Assembly (NCBI RefSeq): GCF_002224365.1
Contig: NZ_CP022437.1
Span: 930,001-994,000, forward strand
Direction of reading: 5' to 3'
From: Virgibacillus necropolis
GTDB lineage: Bacteria; Bacillota; Bacilli; Bacillales; Amphibacillaceae
Length of the DNA stretch: 64,000 nucleotides
Under the pieces are notes generated by a model. It had not been told where the DNA came from, searched no databases, and saw nothing but the letters and a program-made list of their open reading frames with translations. The translations under genes were made by a program, and so were the position numbers. Positions 42,687 to 52,299 of this stretch are shown here, piece after piece (within the stretch, counting starts at the first letter, position 1; the number at the start of each line of letters is the position of its first letter).

Positions 42687-43955
42687 ATGTATGAAGGAGT
42701 ATTAAAAGCAGCAAATGATATCGTTCAACAACAAATTGCAGATGAAAAAGTACGGAATATGTTTCAAAAATGCTTTGGGGACATGTTAAGGAATTCAATT
42801 AAAGAGCTGGATGATGGGAGTATTTTTGTTGTAACTGGAGATATACCGGCGATGTGGCTGCGCGATTCCACCTGCCAATTACGGCCATTTATGATATTTG
42901 CAGGTCAATTTGAAGATCTTGACGCTTTAATTGTAAGTACTATTAACAAACAGATGTCTTTAATATTAACTGATCCTTACGCAAATGCTTTCAATGCGGA
43001 GCCGAATGGAAATAGATGGGATGATGATATTCCTTTACAAAAGCCAGAAATATGGGAACGAAAATACGAGATTGACTCACTTTGTTTTCCATTTCAGCTA
43101 GCCTATCAATATTGGAAATATACTGGTCAGGTAGAAATTTTTGATGATACTTTAAAAAAAGCAATGGAAACTGTTATTTCGGTATGGAGAACAGAGCAGG
43201 ATCATGAAAATAAATCTGATTATCGTTTTCAAAGACCAGGTACCGAAGACTTACCTAATAACGGTTTAGGCTCTAATGTGGGGTATACTGGAATGACCTG
43301 GTCGGGCTTTAGACCAAGTGATGATGCATGTAATTACCATTTTTTAATATCAAGTAATTTGTTTGCTATTAGAATCCTGGAAATTATGGAAGAAATTGCG
43401 GAAAAAGTTTATCGTGATTCAATACTTTCAACAAATGCAAATCAATTGGCAAATGAAATAGCAGATGGTGTACAAAAATATGGAATTGTGACCATTGATA
43501 AAAGCACACAAATATATGCTTATGAGGTTGATGGACTGGGAAACCATATTTTAATGGATGACAGTAATATACCAAGTTTATTGTCACTGCCATTGCTTAC
43601 TAATATTTCGAAAGATGATGGAATTTATCAAGCAACCCGGGATTATATCTTGAGTAATTTGAATCCATATTATTACAAAGGGCAATTTGCAGAAGGAATT
43701 GGAAGTCCACATACACCTAATCAGCAAGTATGGCCAATTGCTATATCAGTAGAAGGTTTAACAGCCATTGAAGACAATGAAAAATGGGGAAAAATAAAAT
43801 TGATTAGTGAAAATGATGCAGGTACCAATCTTGTGCATGAGTCTTTTCATGTGGATAACCCTGATTTATTTACCCGTGAATGGTTTTCATGGGCAAATTC
43901 TATGTTTTGTGAGTTAGTGCTAGATTTTTGTGGATATAAAATAAAATATAAATAA
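42687..43955 (+). CDS. GH125 exo-alpha-1,6-mannosidase
   Basis: Metal-independent inverting alpha-mannosidase of 422 aa (GH125, formerly DUF1237). Clear family blocks are TGDIPAMWLRDSTCQLRPFM, FNAEPNGNRWDDD, WERKYEIDSLCFPFQLAY, NVGYTGMTWSGFRPSDDA, MDDSNIPSLLSLPLL, the GSPHTPNQQVWPIAISVEGL region, and VHESFHVDNPDLFTREWFSWANSMF. Characterised members release alpha-1,6-linked mannose. The start codon directly follows the stop of the DUF4091 gene. With the GH38 enzyme at 28330 it gives the cell both alpha-1,2/1,3 and alpha-1,6 trimming in the cytosol. Confidence 0.93.
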   Translation: MYEGVLKAANDIVQQQIADEKVRNMFQKCFGDMLRNSIKELDDGSIFVVTGDIPAMWLRDSTCQLRPFMIFAGQFEDLDALIVSTINKQMSLILTDPYANAFNAEPNGNRWDDDIPLQKPEIWERKYEIDSLCFPFQLAYQYWKYTGQVEIFDDTLKKAMETVISVWRTEQDHENKSDYRFQRPGTEDLPNNGLGSNVGYTGMTWSGFRPSDDACNYHFLISSNLFAIRILEIMEEIAEKVYRDSILSTNANQLANEIADGVQKYGIVTIDKSTQIYAYEVDGLGNHILMDDSNIPSLLSLPLLTNISKDDGIYQATRDYILSNLNPYYYKGQFAEGIGSPHTPNQQVWPIAISVEGLTAIEDNEKWGKIKLISENDAGTNLVHESFHVDNPDLFTREWFSWANSMFCELVLDFCGYKIKYK

Positions 43956-44114
43956 TCCATTTTGATTTGATAGGAAATTTTAAAAAAATCACCAACAATT
44001 TAATCGTTCAGGTTCTTAATATGGCACTACAGTAATTGTTAGGACCCATAATAGAAACTTAATTTTACCCCAATTGCTAACGTAGAGTTAATTATTTACA
44101 AGGGAGGAATAAAA

Positions 44115-45590
44115 TTGGCAGAAGTTAAAACTGAGGCAAGAAAGATAAAAAATTATATTAATGGAGAATGGGTAGAAAGTAAAACAACAAAGTACGAGGT
44201 TGTTTATAATCCAGCAACAAAAGAAGAAATTGCACAGGTACCCCTTTCAACAAAAGAAGAAGTGGACTATGCTGCAGAAGTTGCAAAAAAAGCATTTGAA
44301 GAATGGAAAAACGTACCTGTTCAAAAACGAGCGAGAATTCTATTTAACTATCAGCAATTATTACAAAATAATAAAGAGGAATTGGCTCGTCTGATTACAA
44401 TTGAAAACGGTAAAAATACAACAGAAGCATTAGGTGAAGTTGGACGTGGAATTGAAAATGTTGAATTTGCGGCCGGTGCTCCAACATTAATGATGGGCGA
44501 CTCATTAACTAATATTGCAACAGATATGGAAGCAACAAACTATCGCTACCCAATCGGAGTTGTTGGGGGTATTACTCCATTTAACTTCCCAATGATGGTA
44601 CCTTGCTGGATGTTTCCAATGGCTATTGCAATGGGGAACTCATTTATTCTGAAGCCATCAGAAAAGACCCCATTATTAACGGAGAAATTGGCTGACCTAC
44701 TAGAAGAAGCAGGACTTCCTAAAGGTGTATTTAGTGTGGTTTATGGTGCACATGATGTTGTAAATGGTATTCTTGATCACCCTGAAATTAAAGCTATTTC
44801 ATTTGTTGGCTCAAAACCAGTTGGTGAATATGTTTACAAACGTGGCAGTGAAAACCTGAAACGTGTTCAAGCACTTACCGGTGCAAAAAACCACACAACT
44901 GTATTAAATGATGCAGATTTGGATGATGCTGTTAAAGACATTATCGCTTCTGCATTTGGTTCAGCTGGAGAGCGCTGCATGGCATGTGCTGTTGTAACAG
45001 TTGAAGACGGTGTTGCAGATGAATTTATTGCAATGCTTAAAGGAGCGGCAGATAACTTGAAAATGGGTAACGGTTTAGATGACGGCGTATTCCTCGGACC
45101 TGTTATTCGTGAAGATAATCAAAAACGTACACTGGAATATATTGAAAAAGGTGTTCAGGAAGGTGCTAACCTGGTACGAGACGGTCGTAAAGAAAAAATG
45201 GACAATGGATACTTTGTTGGACCAACCATCTTTGAAGGTGTAAAAACAGATATGACAATTTGGAAAGATGAAATTTTTGCTCCAGTACTTTCAGTAGTAC
45301 GTGTTAGTAATCTAAAAGAAGCGGTTGAAGTTGCCAATCAATCTGAATTCGCAAACGGTGCTTGTCTATTCACATCTAATGCTTCGTCAATCCGTTACTT
45401 TCGTGAAAATATTGATGCAGGTATGATTGGTGTTAACTTAGGGGTTCCAGCACCAATGGCGTTCTTCCCATTCTCTGGCTGGAAATCTTCATTTTTCGGT
45501 ACTTTACATGCAAATGGTAAAGATGGTGTTGATTTCTATACGCGTAAGAAAGTAGTAACTGCTCGTTATAAAACACCAGATTTTAAATAA
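44115..45590 (+). CDS. iolA: Methylmalonate-semialdehyde dehydrogenase (IolA/MmsA)
   Basis: CoA-acylating aldehyde dehydrogenase of 491 aa that converts malonate semialdehyde (from myo-inositol) to acetyl-CoA or methylmalonate semialdehyde to propionyl-CoA. It shows [31 protein letters not shown] and the catalytic cysteine in [13 protein letters not shown]. The TTG start follows AGGGAGGAAT by five bases. It is the first of four iol genes on the + strand, 159 bp after the GH125 gene; I see no clear terminator or strong promoter in that gap, so transcription may continue from the mannoside genes. Confidence 0.94.
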   Translation: MAEVKTEARKIKNYINGEWVESKTTKYEVVYNPATKEEIAQVPLSTKEEVDYAAEVAKKAFEEWKNVPVQKRARILFNYQQLLQNNKEELARLITIENGKNTTEALGEVGRGIENVEFAAGAPTLMMGDSLTNIATDMEATNYRYPIGVVGGITPFNFPMMVPCWMFPMAIAMGNSFILKPSEKTPLLTEKLADLLEEAGLPKGVFSVVYGAHDVVNGILDHPEIKAISFVGSKPVGEYVYKRGSENLKRVQALTGAKNHTTVLNDADLDDAVKDIIASAFGSAGERCMACAVVTVEDGVADEFIAMLKGAADNLKMGNGLDDGVFLGPVIREDNQKRTLEYIEKGVQEGANLVRDGRKEKMDNGYFVGPTIFEGVKTDMTIWKDEIFAPVLSVVRVSNLKEAVEVANQSEFANGACLFTSNASSIRYFRENIDAGMIGVNLGVPAPMAFFPFSGWKSSFFGTLHANGKDGVDFYTRKKVVTARYKTPDFK

Positions 45591-45665
45591 GTAATAGGTT
45601 TGAACGATTTAGGAATAAGGGGTTCGCCTTTTGTTCCAAAAAGTAATACATGGGGGGATTTTTTT

Positions 45666-46484
45666 ATGAGTAAACTGCTCCGCAAACCAAAACGGGAAGA
45701 GGTTTCTGAAGGCATAACACTTGTACATGAAGTGTCAAAGCAAAATTCAGATTTAAAATATGTAGGCTTTAGAGTAATTGATCTTGTTAAAGGCGCAAAA
45801 TATGTAGAGTCTTTGGTTAAAGAAGAATGCTGTATTGTTGCATTAACTGGAAGGATTAATGTAACAGAAGGTGAAACTTCTTTTAAGGATTTAGGTACAC
45901 GGGATAGTGTTTTTGAAAGGAAACCAACCGATAGTGTATATGTTTCTAATGATCTCACCTTTGAAGTAGAAGCAGTAACTGATGCAAGAATAGTTCTTTG
46001 CTATTCTCCTTCTGAAAATCAATTACCTACTAAACTAATTAAAGCTGAAGAAAATAGTATCGAAAATAGAGGTGAATATAGCAATAAGCGTTTGGTTCAT
46101 AATATCCTTCCAGACTCAGATTCTACTGCTAATAGTTTGCTGGTTGTAGAGGTATTCACTGAAACCGGCAACTGGTCCAGTTATCCACCACATAAACATG
46201 ATCAGGATAATCTACCGGAAGAATCATTCCTCGAGGAAAGCTATTATCACCAAATGGATCCGCCACAAGGATTTGTGTTCCAGCGTGTGTATACAGATGA
46301 TCGGTCGCTGGATGAAACAATGAATGTTGAAAACGGAGATGTTGTCCTAGTACCAAAAGGTTATCATCCAGTAGGAGTGCCTGATGGATATAGCTCTTAT
46401 TATTTAAATGTAATGGCAGGACCAGAAAGAATTTGGAAATTCCATAATGATAAGGATCATGAATGGATACTGGATCGTAAATAG
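45666..46484 (+). CDS. iolB: 5-deoxy-glucuronate isomerase (IolB)
   Basis: Bicupin enzyme of 272 aa converting 5-deoxy-glucuronate to 5-dehydro-2-deoxy-gluconate (2-deoxy-5-keto-gluconate) in inositol breakdown. Key blocks are YPPHKHDQDN and EESYYHQMDPPQGFVFQRVYTDD with the metal ligands, and DVVLVPKGYHPVGVPDGY. I chose ATG 45666 (MSKLLRKPKREEV) with GGGGGGA nine bases upstream; the longer frame from 45600 lacks a ribosome site. It lies 75 bp after iolA. Confidence 0.94.
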   Translation: MSKLLRKPKREEVSEGITLVHEVSKQNSDLKYVGFRVIDLVKGAKYVESLVKEECCIVALTGRINVTEGETSFKDLGTRDSVFERKPTDSVYVSNDLTFEVEAVTDARIVLCYSPSENQLPTKLIKAEENSIENRGEYSNKRLVHNILPDSDSTANSLLVVEVFTETGNWSSYPPHKHDQDNLPEESFLEESYYHQMDPPQGFVFQRVYTDDRSLDETMNVENGDVVLVPKGYHPVGVPDGYSSYYLNVMAGPERIWKFHNDKDHEWILDRK

Positions 46485-46504
46485 TTGTGAGGGGTGTTAA
46501 CCAG

Positions 46505-47494
46505 ATGGGTTTTAAATTCAATAATGACAGAATATACGATATTATCGCAATCGGCCGTGCATGTATTGACCTAAATGCAGCTGAATACAATCGCCCGATG
46601 GAGGAAACTATGACATTTTCAAAATATGTTGGTGGTTCCCCAGCTAATATAGCAATTGGTTGCTCCAAGCTAGGCTTAAAGGTAGGGTTTATCGGTAAAA
46701 TACCAGATGATCAGCATGGGAATTTCATTAAGAAGTATATGGCTGATGCTGGGATTAATACTTCTAATATGGTCATTGATAAAGAGGGACATAAAGCAGG
46801 ACTTACATTTACAGAAATTAAAAGTCCGGAAGAGTGCAGTATTTTGATGTACCGTGAAAAAGCAGCAGATCTATACTTAAATCCTAGTGAAGTGCATGAG
46901 GAATATATTAAGCAAGCAAAAGTATTACTTGTCTCCGGAACCGCATTGGCACAAAGTCCTTCTAGGGAAGCTGCAATCAAAGCAGTTGGACTTGCAAGGA
47001 AAAATGATGTGAAGGTGATATTTGAATTGGATTATCGTCCTTACACATGGAAATCCAAGGAGGAGACCGCTGTCTATTACTCGTTAATCGCAGAGCAGGC
47101 TGATATCGTTATTGGAACACGTGATGAGTATGACACGATGGAAAACCTGGAAGAAGGTATGGGTGAAAACCAGAAGTCGGTAAATTTTCTGTTCAAACAT
47201 CGCCCAGGGTTATTAGTAATTAAGCATGGTGTTGAAGGTTCGTACGCTTATACAAGAGCGGGAGATGTATTCAGAGGCCATGCATATAAATCAAGAGTCT
47301 TGAAAACCTTTGGTGCGGGTGATTCCTATGCTTCTGCTCTCTTGTATGCGCTAATCCGTGGCAAAGATATCGAAACTGCATTAAAGTTCGGCAGTGCATC
47401 AGCTGCTATTGTTGTTAGCAAGCATAGCTCTTCAGAAGCAATGCCTACTGTTGATGAAATTGAGCAATTGATTTCAGAGAACGAAAAAAAGTAA
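46505..47494 (+). CDS. iolC: 5-dehydro-2-deoxygluconokinase (IolC)
   Basis: PfkB-family sugar kinase of 329 aa that phosphorylates 2-deoxy-5-keto-gluconate. It has VGGSPANIAIGCSKLGLKVGFIG near the N terminus and the catalytic TFGAGDSYASALLYALIRG near the C terminus. The ATG at 46505 is eight bases after AGGGGTG; the GTG at 46487 belongs to that ribosome site. It starts 20 bp after iolB and is followed by iolD. Confidence 0.93.
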   Translation: MGFKFNNDRIYDIIAIGRACIDLNAAEYNRPMEETMTFSKYVGGSPANIAIGCSKLGLKVGFIGKIPDDQHGNFIKKYMADAGINTSNMVIDKEGHKAGLTFTEIKSPEECSILMYREKAADLYLNPSEVHEEYIKQAKVLLVSGTALAQSPSREAAIKAVGLARKNDVKVIFELDYRPYTWKSKEETAVYYSLIAEQADIVIGTRDEYDTMENLEEGMGENQKSVNFLFKHRPGLLVIKHGVEGSYAYTRAGDVFRGHAYKSRVLKTFGAGDSYASALLYALIRGKDIETALKFGSASAAIVVSKHSSSEAMPTVDEIEQLISENEKK

Positions 47495-47515
47495 TGGGGA
47501 AGGTCGGGTTATCAT

Positions 47516-49429
47516 ATGGGAAATAAAATCAAATTAACAACCGCCCAGGCTCTGGTAAAATTTTTAAATCAGCAATATATCTATATCGATGGAGAGGAAT
47601 TCCCGTTTGTGGAAGGTGTATTCAGTATTTTTGGACATGGAAATGTTCTTGGGATTGGTCAGGCACTTGAACAGGATTCCGGCCATTTAAAATTGTTTCA
47701 GGGAAAAAATGAACAAGGTATGGCTCATGCGGCTATTGCCTACAGCAAACAAAAACTTCGTCGTAAAATTTACGCTGTAACTACTTCAGTTGGACCTGGT
47801 TCTGCCAATCTTGTGGCAGCTGCTGGAACAGCTTTGGTAAATAATATTCCAGTGTTATTTTTACCTGGTGACACGTTTGCAACGAGACATCCTGACCCGG
47901 TATTACAGCAGGTAGAACATGAACATAGTGCAGCGATAACAACAAATGATGCACTTCAGCCTGTATCGAGATACTGGGATCGTGTTACTCGTCCAGAACA
48001 GCTGATGTCAAGTTTGATTCGTGCATTCGAAGTAATGACAGATCCTGGGAAGGCTGGCCCTGCTACAATTTGTATTTCTCAGGACGTAGAGGGAGAAGCA
48101 TACGATTACGATGAGCCTTTCTTTGCAAAAAGGGTCCACTATCTTGATCGTGAAACTCCAGTGGTAAGAGAATTAACTGGTGCTGCTGAATTAATTAAAG
48201 CAAGTAAAAAACCTGTCATTATAGTTGGTGGCGGAGCGAAATACTCCGGTGCACGTGAAGTTTTAATGGATCTTTCCGAGAAACACAATATTCCATTAGT
48301 GGAGACCCAGGCCGGAAAAGCTACGGTTGAGTCAGCCTTTAAAAATAATCTGGGTGGTATAGGAGTTACTGGAACTTTATCAGCAAATAAAGCGGCTAAA
48401 CAGGCTGATTTAATTATTGGTCTTGGTACAAGATACACTGACTTTGCTACTTCTTCCAAAACTGCATTCGATTTTGACTCGACTAAATTCCTTAATATAA
48501 ATGTCAGTCGTATGCAAACATATAAATTAGATGCCTTTCAAGTTGTTGCAGATGCTAAAGTGACACTTGAACAGATTGCAACACTGCTTGAGGGATATAC
48601 AACAGAGTTTGGTGAAGCTATTTCGGATTTAAAAGAGGAATGGTTAACTGAACGTAATCGATTAGCGAATATTACATTTAAACGAGATGGTTTCACTCCT
48701 GAGGTTCAGGAACATTTTTCCCAGGAAGTATTAAATGAATATGCAGATAGACTGGAGTCTGAATTTGCTCAAACGACAGCGCTTCTTACAATCAACGAGA
48801 CAATCGCTCCTGATAGCAATGTTGTTACATCTGCAGGCTCGCTTCCAGGGGATATGCAGCGGATTTGGAATTCAGGCAAACCTAATACGTATAATGTGGA
48901 ATACGGATATTCCTGTATGGGATATGAAATTTCCGGAGCTTTAGGTGTTAAACTGGCTGACCCTAAAAGTGAGGTTTATTCATTTGTTGGGGATGGAAGT
49001 TTCCTTATGCTGCACTCTGAATTGATTACAGCACTCCAGTATAATCAAAAGATTAACATTCTATTATTTGATAATTCGGGATTTGGATGTATTAATAATT
49101 TACAGATGGGAAATGGAAGCAAAAGTTTCTTAACCGAATTCAGAACCAATGACAACAAAGTGTTGAATGTTGATTATGCAAAAGTAGCTGAAGGATATGG
49201 AGCTAAGGTATATCGTGCAAATACAGTTGACGAATTAAAAGCAGCCTTAAAGGATGCGGAAAAGCAGGAAGTCTCCACTCTAATTGAAATAAAAGTATTG
49301 CCCAAGACAATGACTGAAGGCTATGAAAGCTGGTGGAATGTCGGGGTTGCTGAGGTTTCGGAAAATGAGAATGTCCAAAAGGCCTATAAAGAAATTACGA
49401 AAATGAGAAAAAAAGCAAAACAATACTAA
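47516..49429 (+). CDS. iolD: 3D-(3,5/4)-trihydroxycyclohexane-1,2-dione hydrolase (IolD)
   Basis: TPP-dependent ring-opening enzyme of inositol catabolism, 637 aa, with acetolactate-synthase-like domains. It shows FQGKNEQGMAHAAIAYSKQ (catalytic Glu), TSVGPGSANLVAAAGTAL, FLPGDTFATRHPDPVLQQVEH, and the TPP site FVGDGSFLMLHSELITA followed by DNSGFGCINNLQ. It makes 5-deoxy-glucuronate, the IolB substrate. Only iolA-B-C-D are here. iolG, iolE, iolJ, iolR and an inositol permease are absent from the window, and the sequence after iolD is a pseudogene region. Confidence 0.94.
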   Translation: MGNKIKLTTAQALVKFLNQQYIYIDGEEFPFVEGVFSIFGHGNVLGIGQALEQDSGHLKLFQGKNEQGMAHAAIAYSKQKLRRKIYAVTTSVGPGSANLVAAAGTALVNNIPVLFLPGDTFATRHPDPVLQQVEHEHSAAITTNDALQPVSRYWDRVTRPEQLMSSLIRAFEVMTDPGKAGPATICISQDVEGEAYDYDEPFFAKRVHYLDRETPVVRELTGAAELIKASKKPVIIVGGGAKYSGAREVLMDLSEKHNIPLVETQAGKATVESAFKNNLGGIGVTGTLSANKAAKQADLIIGLGTRYTDFATSSKTAFDFDSTKFLNINVSRMQTYKLDAFQVVADAKVTLEQIATLLEGYTTEFGEAISDLKEEWLTERNRLANITFKRDGFTPEVQEHFSQEVLNEYADRLESEFAQTTALLTINETIAPDSNVVTSAGSLPGDMQRIWNSGKPNTYNVEYGYSCMGYEISGALGVKLADPKSEVYSFVGDGSFLMLHSELITALQYNQKINILLFDNSGFGCINNLQMGNGSKSFLTEFRTNDNKVLNVDYAKVAEGYGAKVYRANTVDELKAALKDAEKQEVSTLIEIKVLPKTMTEGYESWWNVGVAEVSENENVQKAYKEITKMRKKAKQY

Positions 49430-49487
49430 AAAAATATGAAAATTAAAGTAAGACAAAGCAGCTAAAGTTTCATCAAACCTAGCATCA

Positions 49488-49765
49488 AAAGGGTTGGATT
49501 ATTACCACAAATTAGTTGGTGTATTAGTTTCAAATGTGATCGAGCCTATGTGTACACTATACAATTGGAATTTACTTCAAGCATTATAGGATAATGGTGG
49601 ATGGAATAATCGTGAAACAATTGAGGCGTTAGTTAATTATTCAGAGGTAATGTTTAAAGGAAAGGTCAACCATTGGATTACGTTAAATGAGCCATGGTGT
49701 ATTGCATTTTTATCTAATTATGTTGGCAGCCATGCACCCGAGAATAAAGACCTGCAGTTCAACAC
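49488..49765 (+). pseudogene. GH1 beta-glucosidase/6-phospho-beta-glucosidase remnant
   Basis: An internal piece of a GH1 gene, about 90 codons of a usual 450: KGLDYYHKLVGVLVSNVIEPMCTLYNW, then a TAG where Gln is expected, DNGGWNNRETIEALVNY, and GKVNHWITLNEPWCIAFLSNY containing the acid/base Glu of the NEP motif, ending near HAPENKDLQ. No start or ribosome site survives. It sits in the 470-bp gap between iolD and the ABC exporter; the bases after it (to 49899) show nothing else recognisable. Confidence 0.85.
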
Positions 49766-49899
49766 AGATCTCCCATTATTTAATGGTTGCTCATGGAAAA
49801 ATAGTGAAAAAAAGATAGCTATTATTGGCTGTAACAAACGATCGCAAATAATTGGTTTGAAGTCTAAGTACACATTTTGTGATATGAAAAAGTAGTGAG

Positions 49900-51693
49900 G
49901 TGTTGGCGATAAAGAAAGATAAGAATCAATCGTTTGATTATGAAAGATTGTTTGATAATCGCCATATAAAAGATAAACCATTTAAAACCTTTTTTATGTT
50001 ATATCAGGGTCAAAGGAAAAATATACTCCTCTCATTTTTTTTCTTTTTGATAAAGCATTCACCAGTTTGGGTTATTCCAGTTGTTACTGCAAATATGATT
50101 AATATAGCTAGTGCCCCTGAAAAACATAGTATTACAGAACTATGGATCAATTTGGCGGTAATATTAGTGATTATTGTACAAAACATCCCATCACAGTTAT
50201 TGCATATCAGTTTTTTAAGTAAAGCTTCGAGACAGGTAGAAGCCGCTTTAAGGAGTACGATGGTTCGCAAGTTACAACATCTATCTATTTCATATCATAG
50301 CGAGGCTAGAACTGGACAACTGCAATCGAAAGTTTTACGAGATGTTGAAAATATTGAAGTTTTAACAAAACAGATGATGTTTACTTTTTCAGCGGCAATT
50401 ACCAATGTTGTAGTTGCGATTTCTGTAACTGCATTTACAAATGGAACCGTTGCTATCTTTTTTATATTAGTCATTCCAATTGCATTAGGGCTAGTATATA
50501 TATTTAAACGTAATTTACAAACAAAGAACAAGGATTTCAGAACGCAAATTGAATCCATGTCGGGTCAAGTTGCTGAAACAGTAGCAATGATAACCGTTAC
50601 CCGGGCACATGGATTAGAGGAACTGGAAATTAATAAAACGGATAAAACTCTACACACATTAAAAGGAAAAGGCTATAAATTAGATATGTCGGAAGCTTTA
50701 TTTGGTGCTTCCGGATGGGTTGTGTTTACATCTTTTCAAATGTTTACGTTAATTTTCACATCCATTATAGCATACCGGGGATCTATGCAAGTTGGGGATA
50801 TCGCGATGTATCAAGCATATTTCACGTCGATACTAATGTCTGTCAATCAGATTATTAATGTATATCCCCAATTAGCTAAAGGCTATGAATCTATTGTATC
50901 TGTATCAGAAGTTTTATTTTCGAACAAAAACGTGGAATATAAAGGAACGAAGCGGATAGCAAATGTCCAAGGAAAATTCACATTTGACAACGTTCAATTT
51001 AAATATGACGATACTGAAAAGCATGTGCTGTCTGATTTTAATTTAGATGTTAGTGTTGGAGAAAGCATTGCCTTTGTAGGCGAGTCTGGTGCGGGAAAAT
51101 CTACTGTATTGAGTTTACTAGTTGGATTTTACCGTCCTACAAATGGACGTATTTACGTTGATAGTATTTCTTTTGATGAACTTGATATGCAATCCTACAG
51201 GAAGAATATTGCTATCGTTTCACAGAATACAATCTTATTCTCTGGTTCAATTAAGGATAATATAACGTATGGGTTAAGGGATGTTACAACAGAGAGATTA
51301 GACAAAGTGATAAAAATGTCTAATCTGCAAGATGTGATCGCTGCCATGCCGGATGGTTTAAATACAAAAATTGGTGAACATGGCGGAAAGTTATCAGGTG
51401 GTCAAAGACAACGTATTGCTATCGCTCGTGCATTAGCGCGGAATCCAGATGTAATTTTGCTTGATGAAGCTACGTCTGCATTGGATAACAAGTCCGAATA
51501 TAAAGTCCAACAAGCTATTAGCGAGCTGATCAAAGACCGCACAACTTTCATTGTTGCGCACCGGTTATCAACCATTCGAGATGCTGATCGTATTGTTGTA
51601 ATGCGTGAAGGGAAATGTGTAGAAACTGGTACTTTTGATGAATTGATTGAGCGGAAAGGTGAGTTTTATCAGTTGAGAGAGATGCAGTTTTAA
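49900..51693 (+). CDS. ABC exporter, fused permease and ATPase (MsbA/LmrA type half-transporter)
   Basis: A 597-aa half-transporter: transmembrane domain with six helices (about 45-330) and an ATPase domain (about 350-590) with Walker A GESGAGKST, the Q-loop SQNTILFSGSI, the signature LSGGQRQRIAIARALA, Walker B VILLDEATSALD and the H-loop IVAHRLST. It works as a dimer. The start is unclear: the GTG at 49900 and TTG at 49903 crowd the GTGAGGTG ribosome site, and no ATG lies nearby. The substrate is unknown; no partner half-transporter is next to it, so a homodimer is likely. Confidence 0.88.
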   Translation: MLAIKKDKNQSFDYERLFDNRHIKDKPFKTFFMLYQGQRKNILLSFFFFLIKHSPVWVIPVVTANMINIASAPEKHSITELWINLAVILVIIVQNIPSQLLHISFLSKASRQVEAALRSTMVRKLQHLSISYHSEARTGQLQSKVLRDVENIEVLTKQMMFTFSAAITNVVVAISVTAFTNGTVAIFFILVIPIALGLVYIFKRNLQTKNKDFRTQIESMSGQVAETVAMITVTRAHGLEELEINKTDKTLHTLKGKGYKLDMSEALFGASGWVVFTSFQMFTLIFTSIIAYRGSMQVGDIAMYQAYFTSILMSVNQIINVYPQLAKGYESIVSVSEVLFSNKNVEYKGTKRIANVQGKFTFDNVQFKYDDTEKHVLSDFNLDVSVGESIAFVGESGAGKSTVLSLLVGFYRPTNGRIYVDSISFDELDMQSYRKNIAIVSQNTILFSGSIKDNITYGLRDVTTERLDKVIKMSNLQDVIAAMPDGLNTKIGEHGGKLSGGQRQRIAIARALARNPDVILLDEATSALDNKSEYKVQQAISELIKDRTTFIVAHRLSTIRDADRIVVMREGKCVETGTFDELIERKGEFYQLREMQF

Positions 51694-51721
51694 AGAAAAT
51701 AATAGTTCAATATTTAAGAGC

Positions 51722-51766
51722 AAAAACTCCCACGGATCTAAAGAATATCATTCCGGGGTTTTTTAT
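51722..51766 (+). terminator. Likely intrinsic terminator after the ABC exporter
   Basis: ACTCC pairs with GGGGT and, after a 3-nt bulge, GGA with TCC; a T-rich run follows. The hairpin is imperfect but lies 29 bp after the stop and precedes a region of gene fragments. Confidence 0.5.
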
Positions 51767-51785
51767 TATGCATAACTTTAAGTTT

Positions 51786-52001
51786 TATAACGAACCACTA
51801 ACAATCGTTGGTAGCTCATTGTTTTTTCCTTCTAATCGTCCGAATACGTTTCCTGCTCCGTTTTCCGTAAACGATAAGCCGTCTTCCCCATCCACCGATT
51901 GTTGCTCCTCTTTGGAATATCCCAAGCGAAAGCTTCCATTATCATTGGTTAAGTCGATTTTATGTAAGTGGAATCCCCCAATAGCGTGTGAACCTAAGTA
52001 A
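51786..52001 (-). pseudogene. Fragment of an M20-family amidohydrolase (N-carbamoyl-amino-acid hydrolase-like), N-terminal part
   Basis: Read on the - strand, an open piece gives RLGYSKEEQQSVD followed by GLSFTENGAGNVFGRLEGKN and IVSGS, the N-terminal substrate and metal region of hydantoinase/carbamoylase-type M20 peptidases (D-x-x-GN-x-x-G-x-x-x-G). It has no start and is cut off at both ends. A + strand open frame over the same bases is only its shadow. A second piece of the same family, on the other strand, lies at 52300-52461. Confidence 0.65.
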
Positions 52002-52029
52002 AACTTGTTTGATGTCTATCCTAATAAAA

Positions 52030-52215
52030 TCCGGACAAAGGACCAGGTTCCCCTTTCCAGTTAACCAGTTTTAATTTCATTCTCATAACACCCTTACCTT
52101 TACTATTTGTTCTTTCTAATGAAATTTCTCCAATTTCATTTGTGTTCCTTACATGTGTACCACCACATGCTTGTTCATCTATATCACCAATTGAAACAAC
52201 TAAGTTCCAAGAATT
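52030..52215 (-). pseudogene. Fragment of an AlaX-type alanyl-tRNA editing protein
   Basis: On the - strand the sequence reads NLVVSIGDIDEQACGGTHV and then RNTNEIGEISLERTNSKGKGVMRM, the zinc-binding CGGTH block and the KGKG/R ending of trans-editing domains related to alanyl-tRNA synthetase. Only the C-terminal portion remains and there is no start, so it is a remnant. Confidence 0.75.
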
Positions 52216-52299
52216 AAAAAACTAGCAAAGCTGATTTTTAAAATGGTTATTTATTTCACCTAATCCACAACAACAGTTAGTAAACTAAATGATACAAAC

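Noticed and set aside
45566-45958. A 130-codon - strand open frame across the start of iolB
   Set aside because: It is antisense to a well-supported iolB gene and has no family resemblance.
46156-46668. A 170-codon - strand open frame over the iolB/iolC junction
   Set aside because: Both + strand genes are clear orthologues with ribosome sites; the - strand frame is a shadow.
51768-52001. A 77-codon + strand open frame
   Set aside because: It is the reverse of the M20 amidohydrolase fragment, which has recognisable motifs on the - strand.
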